Of a stretch of DNA of 64,000 bases, positions 51,943-59,441 are shown one piece after another. This stretch comes from JAIBJN01 sp963775625. Its GTDB lineage: Bacteria; Actinomycetota; Thermoleophilia; Gaiellales; Gaiellaceae. Numbering within the stretch: the stretch's first letter is position 1; each line of letters begins with the position of its first letter. Position numbers and translations under genes: made by a program. The notes beneath the pieces were generated by a model. That model was not told the origin of the DNA, did no database searches, and worked only from the letters and a program-made list of their open reading frames with translations. Location: NCBI GenBank assembly GCA_963775625.1, contig CAVZJM010000012.1, positions 1-64,000 on the forward strand, in the 5' to 3' direction.

Positions 51943-53538
51943 CTAGTCCGTTGTACCGGATCGGCGCCGAAGCGAGAGGAGCGTCTCGAGCTCGCGAACA
52001 CGAAGCAGGGCGGCGCAGGCAAGGAAGGCGGCCGCGGCCGCGAGGATCCCGATGCCGACCGAGACGATCTGGGCGCCGAGCGAACGGCCGAGCGTCTCGT
52101 CCAACCCGTACCAAACGCCGAACGCGGTTGCGGCCGCGGCCGCCGAGGCGACGGCGATGCGCGCGTAGGACGAGACGATCCCGCGGCCGTCGAGCCGGCC
52201 GAGTCGGCGGCGGAGGATCGCGACGAGCGCCAGCGTGCCCGCGATGTTCACGAGGGACGTGGCCAACGGGATCCCCCACACCCCGACCCGGTACAGGATC
52301 CCGGCCAGGATCGCGTTGAGCGCGAGAGCTCCGAGCGCGACGGCGGTCGGGACCCAGGGGGACTGGAGGCTGAAGAACGAGCGGTTGAGCATCAGCATCG
52401 TGCCGTTGAACGTCAGCCCGAGCGCGAACGCGGCCAGCGCTCCCGCTACGACCGGCGTCTGGTCGGCGGTGAACTCCCCGCGCTGGTAGAGGAGGCGGAC
52501 AATCGGCTCCGCGAGCACGGCTGCGACGGCGCTGGCGGGCAGCAGGAGAAAGCCGATCTGGCGCAGGCCGAGCGAGACCGACTCCCGAAACCCCGTGGAG
52601 TCTCCTCGCGCCGCCAGCCGTGAGAGGCGCGGGAAGAGCACCGTCGCGACCGCGACCGAAAACATGCCCTGCGGGAGCATGTAGATCCGAAACGCCGCGT
52701 CGATTGCGCTCGGGGCAAGCTCGGGATCGACGAAGCGCGAGGCGAAGAACGTGTTCACGACGAAGCTGAAGTTGATGAGCCCGAGCGCGAGCGTCACGGG
52801 CAGCATCAGCACCACCACCCGCTTGACCGCGGGATCGCGGAGGTCGAGCACTGCGCGGATACGGCCGTCTCGCTTCCTCAGCCACCAGACTGGCGTAATC
52901 GTCTGGATGATCGTGCCGGCGAGGACGCCGGCGGCATAGGCGTAGAGCTGCGCCTCCTCGCTCTCGAAGCGCGGAACGACGAAGAGGAGCGAGGCGATGA
53001 TGACGACGTTCCAGATGACCGGCATGAGCGCCTGGACCGTGAACTCCTCGTAGGAGTTGAGGATCCCGACGAGGATTCCGGAGACGCCGGTGAGGACGAC
53101 AATCGGAAAGAGAATCCTCGAGAGCCCGGTCGCAAGCTCCTCGAGGTCGCCGAGGCCGAAGATGCGCATGATCAGCGGTGCCAGGACCATCAAAAGCCCG
53201 GTCAGCGCGCCCAGCACGATGAGGACGAGCCAGAAGAGCGTCGAGGCAACCCGCCAGGCACGGGCGCGCTGTTCCTTCTCCAGAAGCTCGCTGAACACCG
53301 GCACGAAGGCGGCGCCGAGGGCCGCGTCGGCTGCCAGAGCCCGCACGAGGTTGGGGACCTGAAACGCGACCGTGAAGGCGTTGATCTCGCCCTCGACGCC
53401 GAAGGCCCTCCGAACGACGATCTCGCGGAAGAGACCCAGGACCCGCGAGACTCCGGTGATGGCAGAGAAAACGGCGGTCGACCAGGCGAGCCGCTTCTTC
53501 GGCCGGCCCGGCGTTCGCACCGATTCCGCCTCGCTCAC
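51943..53538 (-). CDS. murJ: Lipid II flippase MurJ
   Basis: MurJ flips lipid II across the membrane for peptidoglycan synthesis. The 531-residue protein has about 14 hydrophobic segments, among them WSTAVFSAITGVSRVLGLFR, VVRRAFGVEGEINAFTVAFQ and VASTLFWLVLIVLGALTGLL, with the MviN/MurJ pattern (FQVPNLVRALAADAALGAAF). The ATG at 53538 is preceded by a promoter region shared with the divergent rpsT. lepA follows 9 bp downstream. Confidence 0.93.
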   Translation of the reverse strand: MSEAESVRTPGRPKKRLAWSTAVFSAITGVSRVLGLFREIVVRRAFGVEGEINAFTVAFQVPNLVRALAADAALGAAFVPVFSELLEKEQRARAWRVASTLFWLVLIVLGALTGLLMVLAPLIMRIFGLGDLEELATGLSRILFPIVVLTGVSGILVGILNSYEEFTVQALMPVIWNVVIIASLLFVVPRFESEEAQLYAYAAGVLAGTIIQTITPVWWLRKRDGRIRAVLDLRDPAVKRVVVLMLPVTLALGLINFSFVVNTFFASRFVDPELAPSAIDAAFRIYMLPQGMFSVAVATVLFPRLSRLAARGDSTGFRESVSLGLRQIGFLLLPASAVAAVLAEPIVRLLYQRGEFTADQTPVVAGALAAFALGLTFNGTMLMLNRSFFSLQSPWVPTAVALGALALNAILAGILYRVGVWGIPLATSLVNIAGTLALVAILRRRLGRLDGRGIVSSYARIAVASAAAAATAFGVWYGLDETLGRSLGAQIVSVGIGILAAAAAFLACAALLRVRELETLLSLRRRSGTTD

Positions 53539-53594
53539 CCGGGCGAGGATAGGCGAGCGGCCAGAGCGCGTGGCCGCTTGCTACGATTCCCGCC

Positions 53595-53613
53595 GGCCCA
53601 ACCGGGCCTTTTT
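53595..53613 (+). promoter_or_regulatory. Terminator-like hairpin in the rpsT leader
   Basis: GGCCC (53595-53599), loop AACC, GGGCC (53604-53608), then TTTTT to 53613 is a compact intrinsic-terminator shape that lies 6 nt upstream of the rpsT start codon. A TACGAT at 53582-53587 could be the -10, which would start the mRNA at the hairpin. It may attenuate or autoregulate S20. Confidence 0.5.
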
Positions 53614-53619
53614 CTCGCT

Positions 53620-53883
53620 ATGCCGAACATCAAACAGCAGAAGCGCCGCGTCTCCATCGCCGCCCGCCAGCGGCTCGAGAACCTCCGCCACCGCTCGCTC
53701 GCCAAGACCCTGTACAGGCGGCTCGAGACGGCGATCGAGGACGGCGACAAGGACTCCGTCGCCACCGCCCACCGGGAGCTCGTCCGCTGCCTCGACCGCG
53801 CTGCTGCGGCCCACGCGATGCACCCCAATCGAGCCGCGCGGAAGAAGTCCCAGGCCGCACGCCTGGTTGCCGGCACGTCGTAG
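53620..53883 (+). CDS. rpsT: 30S ribosomal protein S20
   Basis: S20 binds 16S rRNA early in 30S assembly. The 87-residue protein is basic and helical: MPNIKQQKRRVSIAARQRLE, SLAKTLYRRLETAIEDGDKD and ALMHPNRAARKKSQAA-like C-terminus (here HAMHPNRAARKKSQAARL). The frame opens earlier at 53578, but MPNIKQQKR is the universal start. It diverges from murJ-lepA, as in many genomes, and has a terminator-like hairpin directly upstream. Confidence 0.97.
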   Translation: MPNIKQQKRRVSIAARQRLENLRHRSLAKTLYRRLETAIEDGDKDSVATAHRELVRCLDRAAAAHAMHPNRAARKKSQAARLVAGTS

Positions 53884-53905
53884 GCCGTCGCACATTCGGC
53901 TCGTG

Positions 53906-53925
53906 TCGTGACAGATTCGTCACGA
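53906..53925 (+). terminator. Weak hairpin after rpsT
   Basis: TCGTGAC and GTCACGA (53906-53912, 53919-53925) form a 7-bp stem with loop AGATTC, 23 bp after the rpsT stop. A TTTTT at 53946-53950 is too far away for a standard terminator. The rest of the 150-bp gap to holA shows no gene. Confidence 0.35.
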
Positions 53926-54036
53926 TTCGTGCCCCACGCGCGCGTTTTTCGTCGTTAGGCTCGGAAGCGGGTGGTGGGCTGGGGTGCCCCGAAGGCTGGC
54001 GAGCTCTCCCGGCGGCCAGATCCCAGGCGCTGGCGC

Positions 54037-55017
54037 CTACCGGACGGCGGGCTCGGGCGTCCGGACGAGCTCGACGATCGCACGCTCGAGCTCGAGCTCA
54101 CCCCTCAGGCGGCTCGCTCCCTTGAGCGAGGCATCCAGCGACGCCAGCCTGATGACCGCCTCGTCCAGCTCGTCGCGCGTGTAGTTCTCCGCGTGGCCGA
54201 GCGCCTTGCGCACGCGAAACTCGTGCTTGCGGAGCCGTTTGGCGATGTCCTTGACGCCCAGGCCGTCTTCGCTGAGCGCTCGAGCCTGGCGAACGAGGGC
54301 CACCTGCGAAGAAAGGCGCATGGCGACCGCGAAGGGATCGGCGCCGCGCTCGATGTCCGACTGGCACGCAGCCAGCGCGCTTGGCAGGTCGCGTGCGCCC
54401 CAGGCATCCATGATCGCCCAGGCCGCGGCCTCCTGGGCGGGCGCGGCGAGGAGTTCCACCTCGCGGCGGCCGACCGGGTCGCCCGCGGACCAGGCCGCCA
54501 GCTTCTCGACCTCGGTCGCGAGAGCGTTGGCGTCCTCGCCGACGATCTCGATCAGCGCACGAGCCGCTTCGGCGTCCGCCTGAACCCCGGAGCGCTCGAA
54601 CTGAGCTCGGACCCAGGTCGGCAGATCGCGGGGCTTCGGCACGTCGTACGCGAGCACCTCGCCGGACTTGGCGCACAGCTCCGGCAGAGCGGAGCCCTTC
54701 AGCTCGCCGGCCACGAGCGCGAGCACCGCGCCCGGCACCGGGTTGGCGAGGTAGCTTGCAACGGCATCGTCGTCGGCTTTCTTCCAGCGTTCGACGTCCT
54801 CGACCACGACAAGGCGCCCGCCGTCGCCCGCGAAGAGGCCCAGCGAGTTCAGCGCTGCGACGGCTTCGTCCCCGTCGACGGCCTCCGCCGACAGCGTCTC
54901 GACCGACTCCGGCCCGAAGCGGGCACGCAGGCGCTCGAGCGCCCGGCGAATCTTCGGCCGGTCTCCGCCGGTGAGGAGATAGATCGGGAGAAGCTGGCTC
55001 TCGGCCACCGCGGCCAA
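54037..55017 (-). CDS. holA: DNA polymerase III delta subunit
   Basis: The delta subunit opens the beta clamp during clamp loading. The 326-residue protein has the family N-terminus (LLPIYLLTGGDRPKIRRALE), GGRLVVVEDVERWK and the C-terminal helical collar segment (RLRKHEFRVRKALGHAENYT). Sequence identity in this family is low, so the call rests on length, order and the neighbour comEC, which precedes holA in very many bacteria. The start is ATG 55017. Confidence 0.88.
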   Translation of the reverse strand: MAAVAESQLLPIYLLTGGDRPKIRRALERLRARFGPESVETLSAEAVDGDEAVAALNSLGLFAGDGGRLVVVEDVERWKKADDDAVASYLANPVPGAVLALVAGELKGSALPELCAKSGEVLAYDVPKPRDLPTWVRAQFERSGVQADAEAARALIEIVGEDANALATEVEKLAAWSAGDPVGRREVELLAAPAQEAAAWAIMDAWGARDLPSALAACQSDIERGADPFAVAMRLSSQVALVRQARALSEDGLGVKDIAKRLRKHEFRVRKALGHAENYTRDELDEAVIRLASLDASLKGASRLRGELELERAIVELVRTPEPAVR

Positions 55018-55053
55018 GCTTAGAGCTCCTACCAGAATGATGACCGGCAGCGG

Positions 55054-57345
55054 TCAGCCCGCCCGCGAGACCGAGATCCGTTCGCCGTCGGTCTCGATCG
55101 TGACGGCTCCGTCGTGATCCGTCCGGTACACGGCCAGGTCCGGGAAGGCCTCGAGCGCGGCCATCGTCGACGGGGTCGGATGTCCGTAGTCGTTGCTCTC
55201 TCCGGCCGAGACGACGGCCACGCTCGGGCGGACGAGGTCGAGGAGAGACGGCAGCAGCGGATCGTCGGAGCCGTGATGGGCGACCTTGAGGATCTCGGCC
55301 GGTGGAGGCCCGATCGGGACCGTGACCTCGCCCTCCGCGTCGGCGGTCAGGAGCGCATCGATCTCGCCGTAGGACGCGAGCAGGACGACTGCGTGGTGGT
55401 TGGGATCGTCGCTCGGCGACGCCCCGCCTTCCGGCCAGAGGATCCGCACACGCAGCTCACCGACGCTGAAGCGTCGCCCGGCGCGCGCCACCACGACGGG
55501 AACCTCGCGCTCGCGAGCCGCGGCGAGCGCCGCCCCCTCGTCCTCGCTCGACGACGGGATCAGCGGATCGACGACCGCCGTGACCTCGGTGCGCTCGAGC
55601 ACGTCGGCGGCTCCTCCGACGTGATCGCGCTCCGGATGGGTGAGGACGAGCGCCGTCAGCTCGTCCACGCCGAGCTCCTCGAGCTGCCCGGCGACATCCG
55701 CCTCGGGCGGCCCCTGGTCGACGAGGACCGAGCCCTCGGGAACCTGGAGCAGGATGGCGTCGCCCTGACCGACGTCGAGAACCGTGATCCTCAGGCCCTC
55801 AGGCGGCAACGCCGGCCGATCGTCGCTCGGAGCGACGCGCCAGGCAACGGTCAGGGCGAGCGTCAGGCTTGCCACGGCAACTGCCCGCCGGAGCCTGGGC
55901 CCGCGCATGCGCGCAAGGAGAACGCCGACAAGCCCCGCGGCGACGAGCGCTCCGAGAACCGAGAGCGAGCTCGCCTGCGCGTAGGGAAGGTTCCCGACGA
56001 GCCGAGCGCAGAGAGCAAGGTAGCCGGCGAGCCACGCATCGAGCCACACGAGGGCGGCCGAGGCCTCCGGGAGGAACGGGTGGAGCGCGGCCGCGGCCAG
56101 CGCGAAGCCGAGGAGCGGCGCGACGACGGGTGCGGCGAGCGCGTTGGCGAGGACCGCGTAGACCGGGATGGCGCCGAAGTGGAGCCAGAGGACCGGCGCG
56201 GTCACGAGCCCGCACGCGGCGGAGATCGCGATCACGTCGGCAAGAGGCTTCGGAACCGGATAGCCCTCGAGCGTCCGGCTGATCCGGGGGACGAGCAGGA
56301 AGATGGCAGCGACGGCGCTGAACGAGAGCTGGAAGCCCGGTTCCAGCACGCTGTACGGATTCCAGGCGAGCAGGACGGCCGCCCCGACCAGGAGGAAGTA
56401 CCAGCGATCGCGCGGCCGGGACGCCAGCCATGCCAGGGAGGCCAGCCCGCCGGCGATGCCCGCGCGGACGACCGACGGCTGCCAGCCGACGGCGAGCACG
56501 TAGGCGGCGACCGTCCCGAGGGCGCCCAGCTCGCCGAGCCAGCGCGGCAGCCCGAGAGCCCAGACGAGCACGATCGTCCCGGCGACCACGTAGGCCACGT
56601 TCTGGCCGGAGACGGCGAGGAGGTGGTAGAGGCCCGAGGCGCGAAAGCTGTCACGCAGGTCAGCCTCCAGGCCCTCGTCCTCGCCGAGAACGACGCCTGC
56701 GAGCACTGCCCGCCGCTCCCCGGCCGGCACCGCGCCGAGGGAGCTCGACACTCTCCGCCGAAGGCGGTCTCCCACCCCGCCGATTCCTCCGCGACGACCG
56801 ACCAGCCGAAAGGTGTCGGCCCGGAGGATCACGTGGATTCCCTGGCGGCCGAGGTAGGCGGCCTCGTCGAAGTCGCCTTCCGCCTCCGCCGTTCGCGGCT
56901 TCGCCAGGGTGGCGACAACCTCGAGAATCGCTCCCTGCGGCGGCGCGGCCTCGGGCGGAAGCTCCAGGCTGGCGCGCTCGTCGACCTCGAGCGCGCCGAA
57001 GCGGCGCACGCGCACCGGCACTCGAAGCGCGAACTCGCTGCGCCGCGCGGGCCCGGTCACCTCGACGCGGGCAAGCGCGGCCCGGCCGATCTCGGCCTCG
57101 AGCACGCTCCGATCGAGGACGGCCAGCCGCACGCCGCCCCACCAGAGACCGGCGAGGAGAAGCGCCACGACGAGGAGCGTCGTCCGTGCGCGGTCGACCA
57201 CCAGGGCCGCCGTCACCGCCGCCATCGCGGCGACGAGCAGGCCCGCGTGAGCCTCGCGGAGGAGGAGGGCGAGCGCGAGGCCCACGCAGAGGGAGGCAGC
57301 TAGGAGGTGCGCCGCCGGGACGCGCTCGAGGAGGTCGCGCGCCAT
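55054..57345 (-). CDS. comEC: ComEC/Rec2 DNA internalisation protein
   Basis: The channel for single-stranded DNA uptake in competence. The 763-residue protein has an N-terminal OB-like domain (ARVEVTGPARRSEFALRVPV), the competence domain with many helices (GLYHLLAVSGQNVAYVVAGT, with the conserved HLLAVSG motif) and a C-terminal metallo-beta-lactamase-like domain (ITVLDVGQGDAILLQVPEGS, LVLTHPERDHVGG with the zinc histidines, KVAHHGSDD). All three parts are present, so the gene is intact. The next gene upstream is comEA, 9 bp away. Confidence 0.95.
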   Translation of the reverse strand: MARDLLERVPAAHLLAASLCVGLALALLLREAHAGLLVAAMAAVTAALVVDRARTTLLVVALLLAGLWWGGVRLAVLDRSVLEAEIGRAALARVEVTGPARRSEFALRVPVRVRRFGALEVDERASLELPPEAAPPQGAILEVVATLAKPRTAEAEGDFDEAAYLGRQGIHVILRADTFRLVGRRGGIGGVGDRLRRRVSSSLGAVPAGERRAVLAGVVLGEDEGLEADLRDSFRASGLYHLLAVSGQNVAYVVAGTIVLVWALGLPRWLGELGALGTVAAYVLAVGWQPSVVRAGIAGGLASLAWLASRPRDRWYFLLVGAAVLLAWNPYSVLEPGFQLSFSAVAAIFLLVPRISRTLEGYPVPKPLADVIAISAACGLVTAPVLWLHFGAIPVYAVLANALAAPVVAPLLGFALAAAALHPFLPEASAALVWLDAWLAGYLALCARLVGNLPYAQASSLSVLGALVAAGLVGVLLARMRGPRLRRAVAVASLTLALTVAWRVAPSDDRPALPPEGLRITVLDVGQGDAILLQVPEGSVLVDQGPPEADVAGQLEELGVDELTALVLTHPERDHVGGAADVLERTEVTAVVDPLIPSSSEDEGAALAAAREREVPVVVARAGRRFSVGELRVRILWPEGGASPSDDPNHHAVVLLASYGEIDALLTADAEGEVTVPIGPPPAEILKVAHHGSDDPLLPSLLDLVRPSVAVVSAGESNDYGHPTPSTMAALEAFPDLAVYRTDHDGAVTIETDGERISVSRAG

Positions 57346-57354
57346 GCCGGCCGC

Positions 57355-57948
57355 TCACAGGTCGACCAGTGGACGCAGCTGCGCGAGCCGCGCCGGCCCG
57401 ATTCCCGGCACGGCGTCGAGCTCGTCGATCGACCGGAAGGCACCGTTCGCCGACCGGTAGTCGAGGATCTGCTGCGCCGTGACCGGCCCGACGCCGGGAA
57501 GCTCGTCGAGCTGCTCGAGCGTCGCCGAGTTCAGGTGCACCTTCCCGACCGGAACGGGAATCGCGCCTCCCGCGGAGCCGGCCGGGCCGACCTCGCCTCC
57601 TCCCACTCGCAACGGAACGAGCACCTGTTGGCCGTCGGCGACCGGTGCCGCGAGGTTGACGAGCTCGAGCGCGGCTTTCGGCTTGGCACCACCCGCCTCG
57701 CTGATTGCGTCGTCGATGCGGCTTCCGTCAGGGAGCCGGTAGAGACCCGGTCGAAACACGGCGCCCACGACGTGCACGACGAGCTCCCGCGACGGCTCGT
57801 CCTCGACGTCGAAAGCGACCGATGGCGTCAACGCTGCCGGCTTTCCTTTCTCCGCGCCCAGGGCGGCGCGTCCTGCGAGCGTGAGGAGGACGAGCAGGAC
57901 GAGGGCGTAGGCGAGCGCCCGCCCGCGGGAGATCGTCGGCATGCGCAC
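57355..57948 (-). CDS. comEA: ComEA helix-hairpin-helix DNA-binding protein
   Basis: The membrane-anchored DNA receptor of the competence machine. The 197-residue protein has one N-terminal helix (ALAYALVLLVLLTLAGRAAL), a SLBB-type linker (VVHVVGAVFRPGLYRLPDGS) and two helix-hairpin-helix motifs (LDELPGVGPVTAQQILDYRS and LDAVPGIGPARLAQLRPLV). It shares an operon with comEC and holA. Whether the organism is naturally competent is not known from this window; pilus genes are absent. Confidence 0.95.
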   Translation of the reverse strand: MRMPTISRGRALAYALVLLVLLTLAGRAALGAEKGKPAALTPSVAFDVEDEPSRELVVHVVGAVFRPGLYRLPDGSRIDDAISEAGGAKPKAALELVNLAAPVADGQQVLVPLRVGGGEVGPAGSAGGAIPVPVGKVHLNSATLEQLDELPGVGPVTAQQILDYRSANGAFRSIDELDAVPGIGPARLAQLRPLVDL

Positions 57949-57951
57949 AGC

Positions 57952-58149
57952 TCAGCGCGTGCCGACTGCCTCGGACGTGACCACGAGGCCATCGTGGCGG
58001 CAGCGGAGCGAGCCCCAGTCGTCGCCCCAGTCGCGCCAGGACGGAGGCTCGCCGACGTCGAGGCCCGCTGGGATCGAACGCGGTGTCGAGGCGGCCGCGG
58101 ACGTCAACTCCGCGAGGACAGCGATGGGAGCGAATCGGCGCACGCCCAC
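57952..58149 (-). CDS. Possible 65-residue protein between marP and comEA
   Basis: An open frame from GTG 58149 ends 3 bp before the comEA start, a spacing that fits an operon. The product (VGVRRFAPIAVLAELTSAAA, later PSWRDWGDDWGSL and stop after EAVGTR) has no motif that I recognise, and no clear ribosome binding site. The 289-bp gap holds nothing else convincing. Confidence 0.3.
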   Translation of the reverse strand: MGVRRFAPIAVLAELTSAAASTPRSIPAGLDVGEPPSWRDWGDDWGSLRCRHDGLVVTSEAVGTR

Positions 58150-58237
58150 GATCGTCGCGTGGAAAAGCGCACGCGTGGCGCACGGAATGGATCGAGATCG
58201 AAACGAACTCGTGACGAAGCCGCGGGCGGCGCGCCGG

Positions 58238-59377
58238 CTACCCGACGATGCAGGGCCCGGCGGAGACCGGGCGCAGCCGCTCGCCGGCTGCGCCCAGCAC
58301 GAGCTCGACCGGGACCGCATAGCCACCCGTCCGGTCGCGCGTCCCGCCGAAGATCATCGCCACGACGCGCCCCCGCCGGTCGACGACGGGCCCGCCGCTC
58401 TCCCCCGGCTGCACCGGGCCGCGCAACGGGACGACGACGCGCGGGCGCGTGCCGTCGCCGTAGGCATCGGGCGAGAGCACCGTCCGCGCGGCCCCTGCGG
58501 TACCGGCGGTCGCGGTCAGCGGCCCGTTCTTCGGGTAGCCGAGCAGCGCGACCGGCTGCGAGCGGTCGTCGCGGGAACTGGTCGCAAGTCTCCGGGCCTC
58601 GAGACCGTCGACCCGGAGCAGCGCGATGTCGTTCGCGGCGTCGACGTACACGGGCCGCGCCGAGAGGACCTGGCCGTTGGGGGCGAGCACGCGGGTCGAG
58701 TCGTGCCCGGCGACGACATGAGCGTTGGTGGCGACCAGCCCGGAGCGGACGACCCAGCCCGACCCCTGGGTTCCCACCCCGCACGCCGTTCCCTGCAGCT
58801 TCATCACGGACTCGGCAGCGGCCGTCGCGCCGGGGCTCTCGAGGACGCTGGGATCCGGCGGCGGCAGCGGCTCGGCCAGGCCGGGGAGCAGCGGCAACGG
58901 GTCGAAGCGGTTGAGCGCCTGGAGGACCCGATCGGGCGGCACCGCGCTGAGCAGGCGCGGCAGGATCGCGGATGCCCTGATCTCCGCCCGGAGGCCCAGC
59001 GCCGGCTGGTGCAGCGCGAACACGGCCAGCAGCCAGCCGATCGCCAGGGCGATGAGCCCGCCGAGGGCGATACCGCCGATCCGGTCGATCGTGCCGAGCG
59101 GCGGGTGAGCCGCGAGGAACGCCCGTACCGGCCCGGCCAGCGCCCGGGCGGCGAAGCTGAGCGCGAAGGCTCCGACGACGGCGCCCAGCAGGCCGGCGAC
59201 CGGCAGCCAGGCCGAGTTCTCCGAGAAGAGGTGCGGGGCGATGATCGAGCCGAGGACCGCGCCCAGCGCCAGCCCTCCCAGGGAGAGCGCCTGGGCGGCG
59301 AGGCCGCGGTGCGCGCCCAGAATGGAGAAGGCTGCGACCCCGAGCAGCAGGAGAACGTCGACGACGTTCACCACCAC
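58238..59377 (-). CDS. MarP-like membrane serine protease
   Basis: The product is a 379-residue protein with four N-terminal transmembrane helices (CvpA-like: VNVVDVLLLLGVAAFSILGA and GLAAQALSLGGLALGAVLGS) and a periplasmic chymotrypsin-like domain with the triad His in VATNAHVVAGH (near residue 220), Asp in ANDIALLRVDG and Ser in QPGESGGPVVDR (near 325). It resembles Mycobacterium MarP (Rv3671c), which supports acid and oxidative resistance. The open frame extends upstream to a TTG at 59392; GTG 59377 is a better start and stays clear of the terminator. It is separated from leuS by the long hairpin. Confidence 0.85.
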   Translation of the reverse strand: MVVNVVDVLLLLGVAAFSILGAHRGLAAQALSLGGLALGAVLGSIIAPHLFSENSAWLPVAGLLGAVVGAFALSFAARALAGPVRAFLAAHPPLGTIDRIGGIALGGLIALAIGWLLAVFALHQPALGLRAEIRASAILPRLLSAVPPDRVLQALNRFDPLPLLPGLAEPLPPPDPSVLESPGATAAAESVMKLQGTACGVGTQGSGWVVRSGLVATNAHVVAGHDSTRVLAPNGQVLSARPVYVDAANDIALLRVDGLEARRLATSSRDDRSQPVALLGYPKNGPLTATAGTAGAARTVLSPDAYGDGTRPRVVVPLRGPVQPGESGGPVVDRRGRVVAMIFGGTRDRTGGYAVPVELVLGAAGERLRPVSAGPCIVG

Positions 59378-59390
59378 AGGGTACGGGGCC

Positions 59391-59441
59391 AACGCCTGGC
59401 CGGTGCTGACCGCGTTCGCGGATCAGTGCCGGTCAGGCGTT
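59391..59441 (-). terminator. Long hairpin at the leuS 3' end
   Basis: Arms 59391-59409 and 59423-59441 pair over 19 positions with three G-T wobble-compatible mismatches, and the top holds a second CCGCG/CGCGG stem. It spans the leuS stop codon and ends 14 bp before the marP GTG. This is the most extensive hairpin in the window and is likely to stop leuS transcription. Confidence 0.75.
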
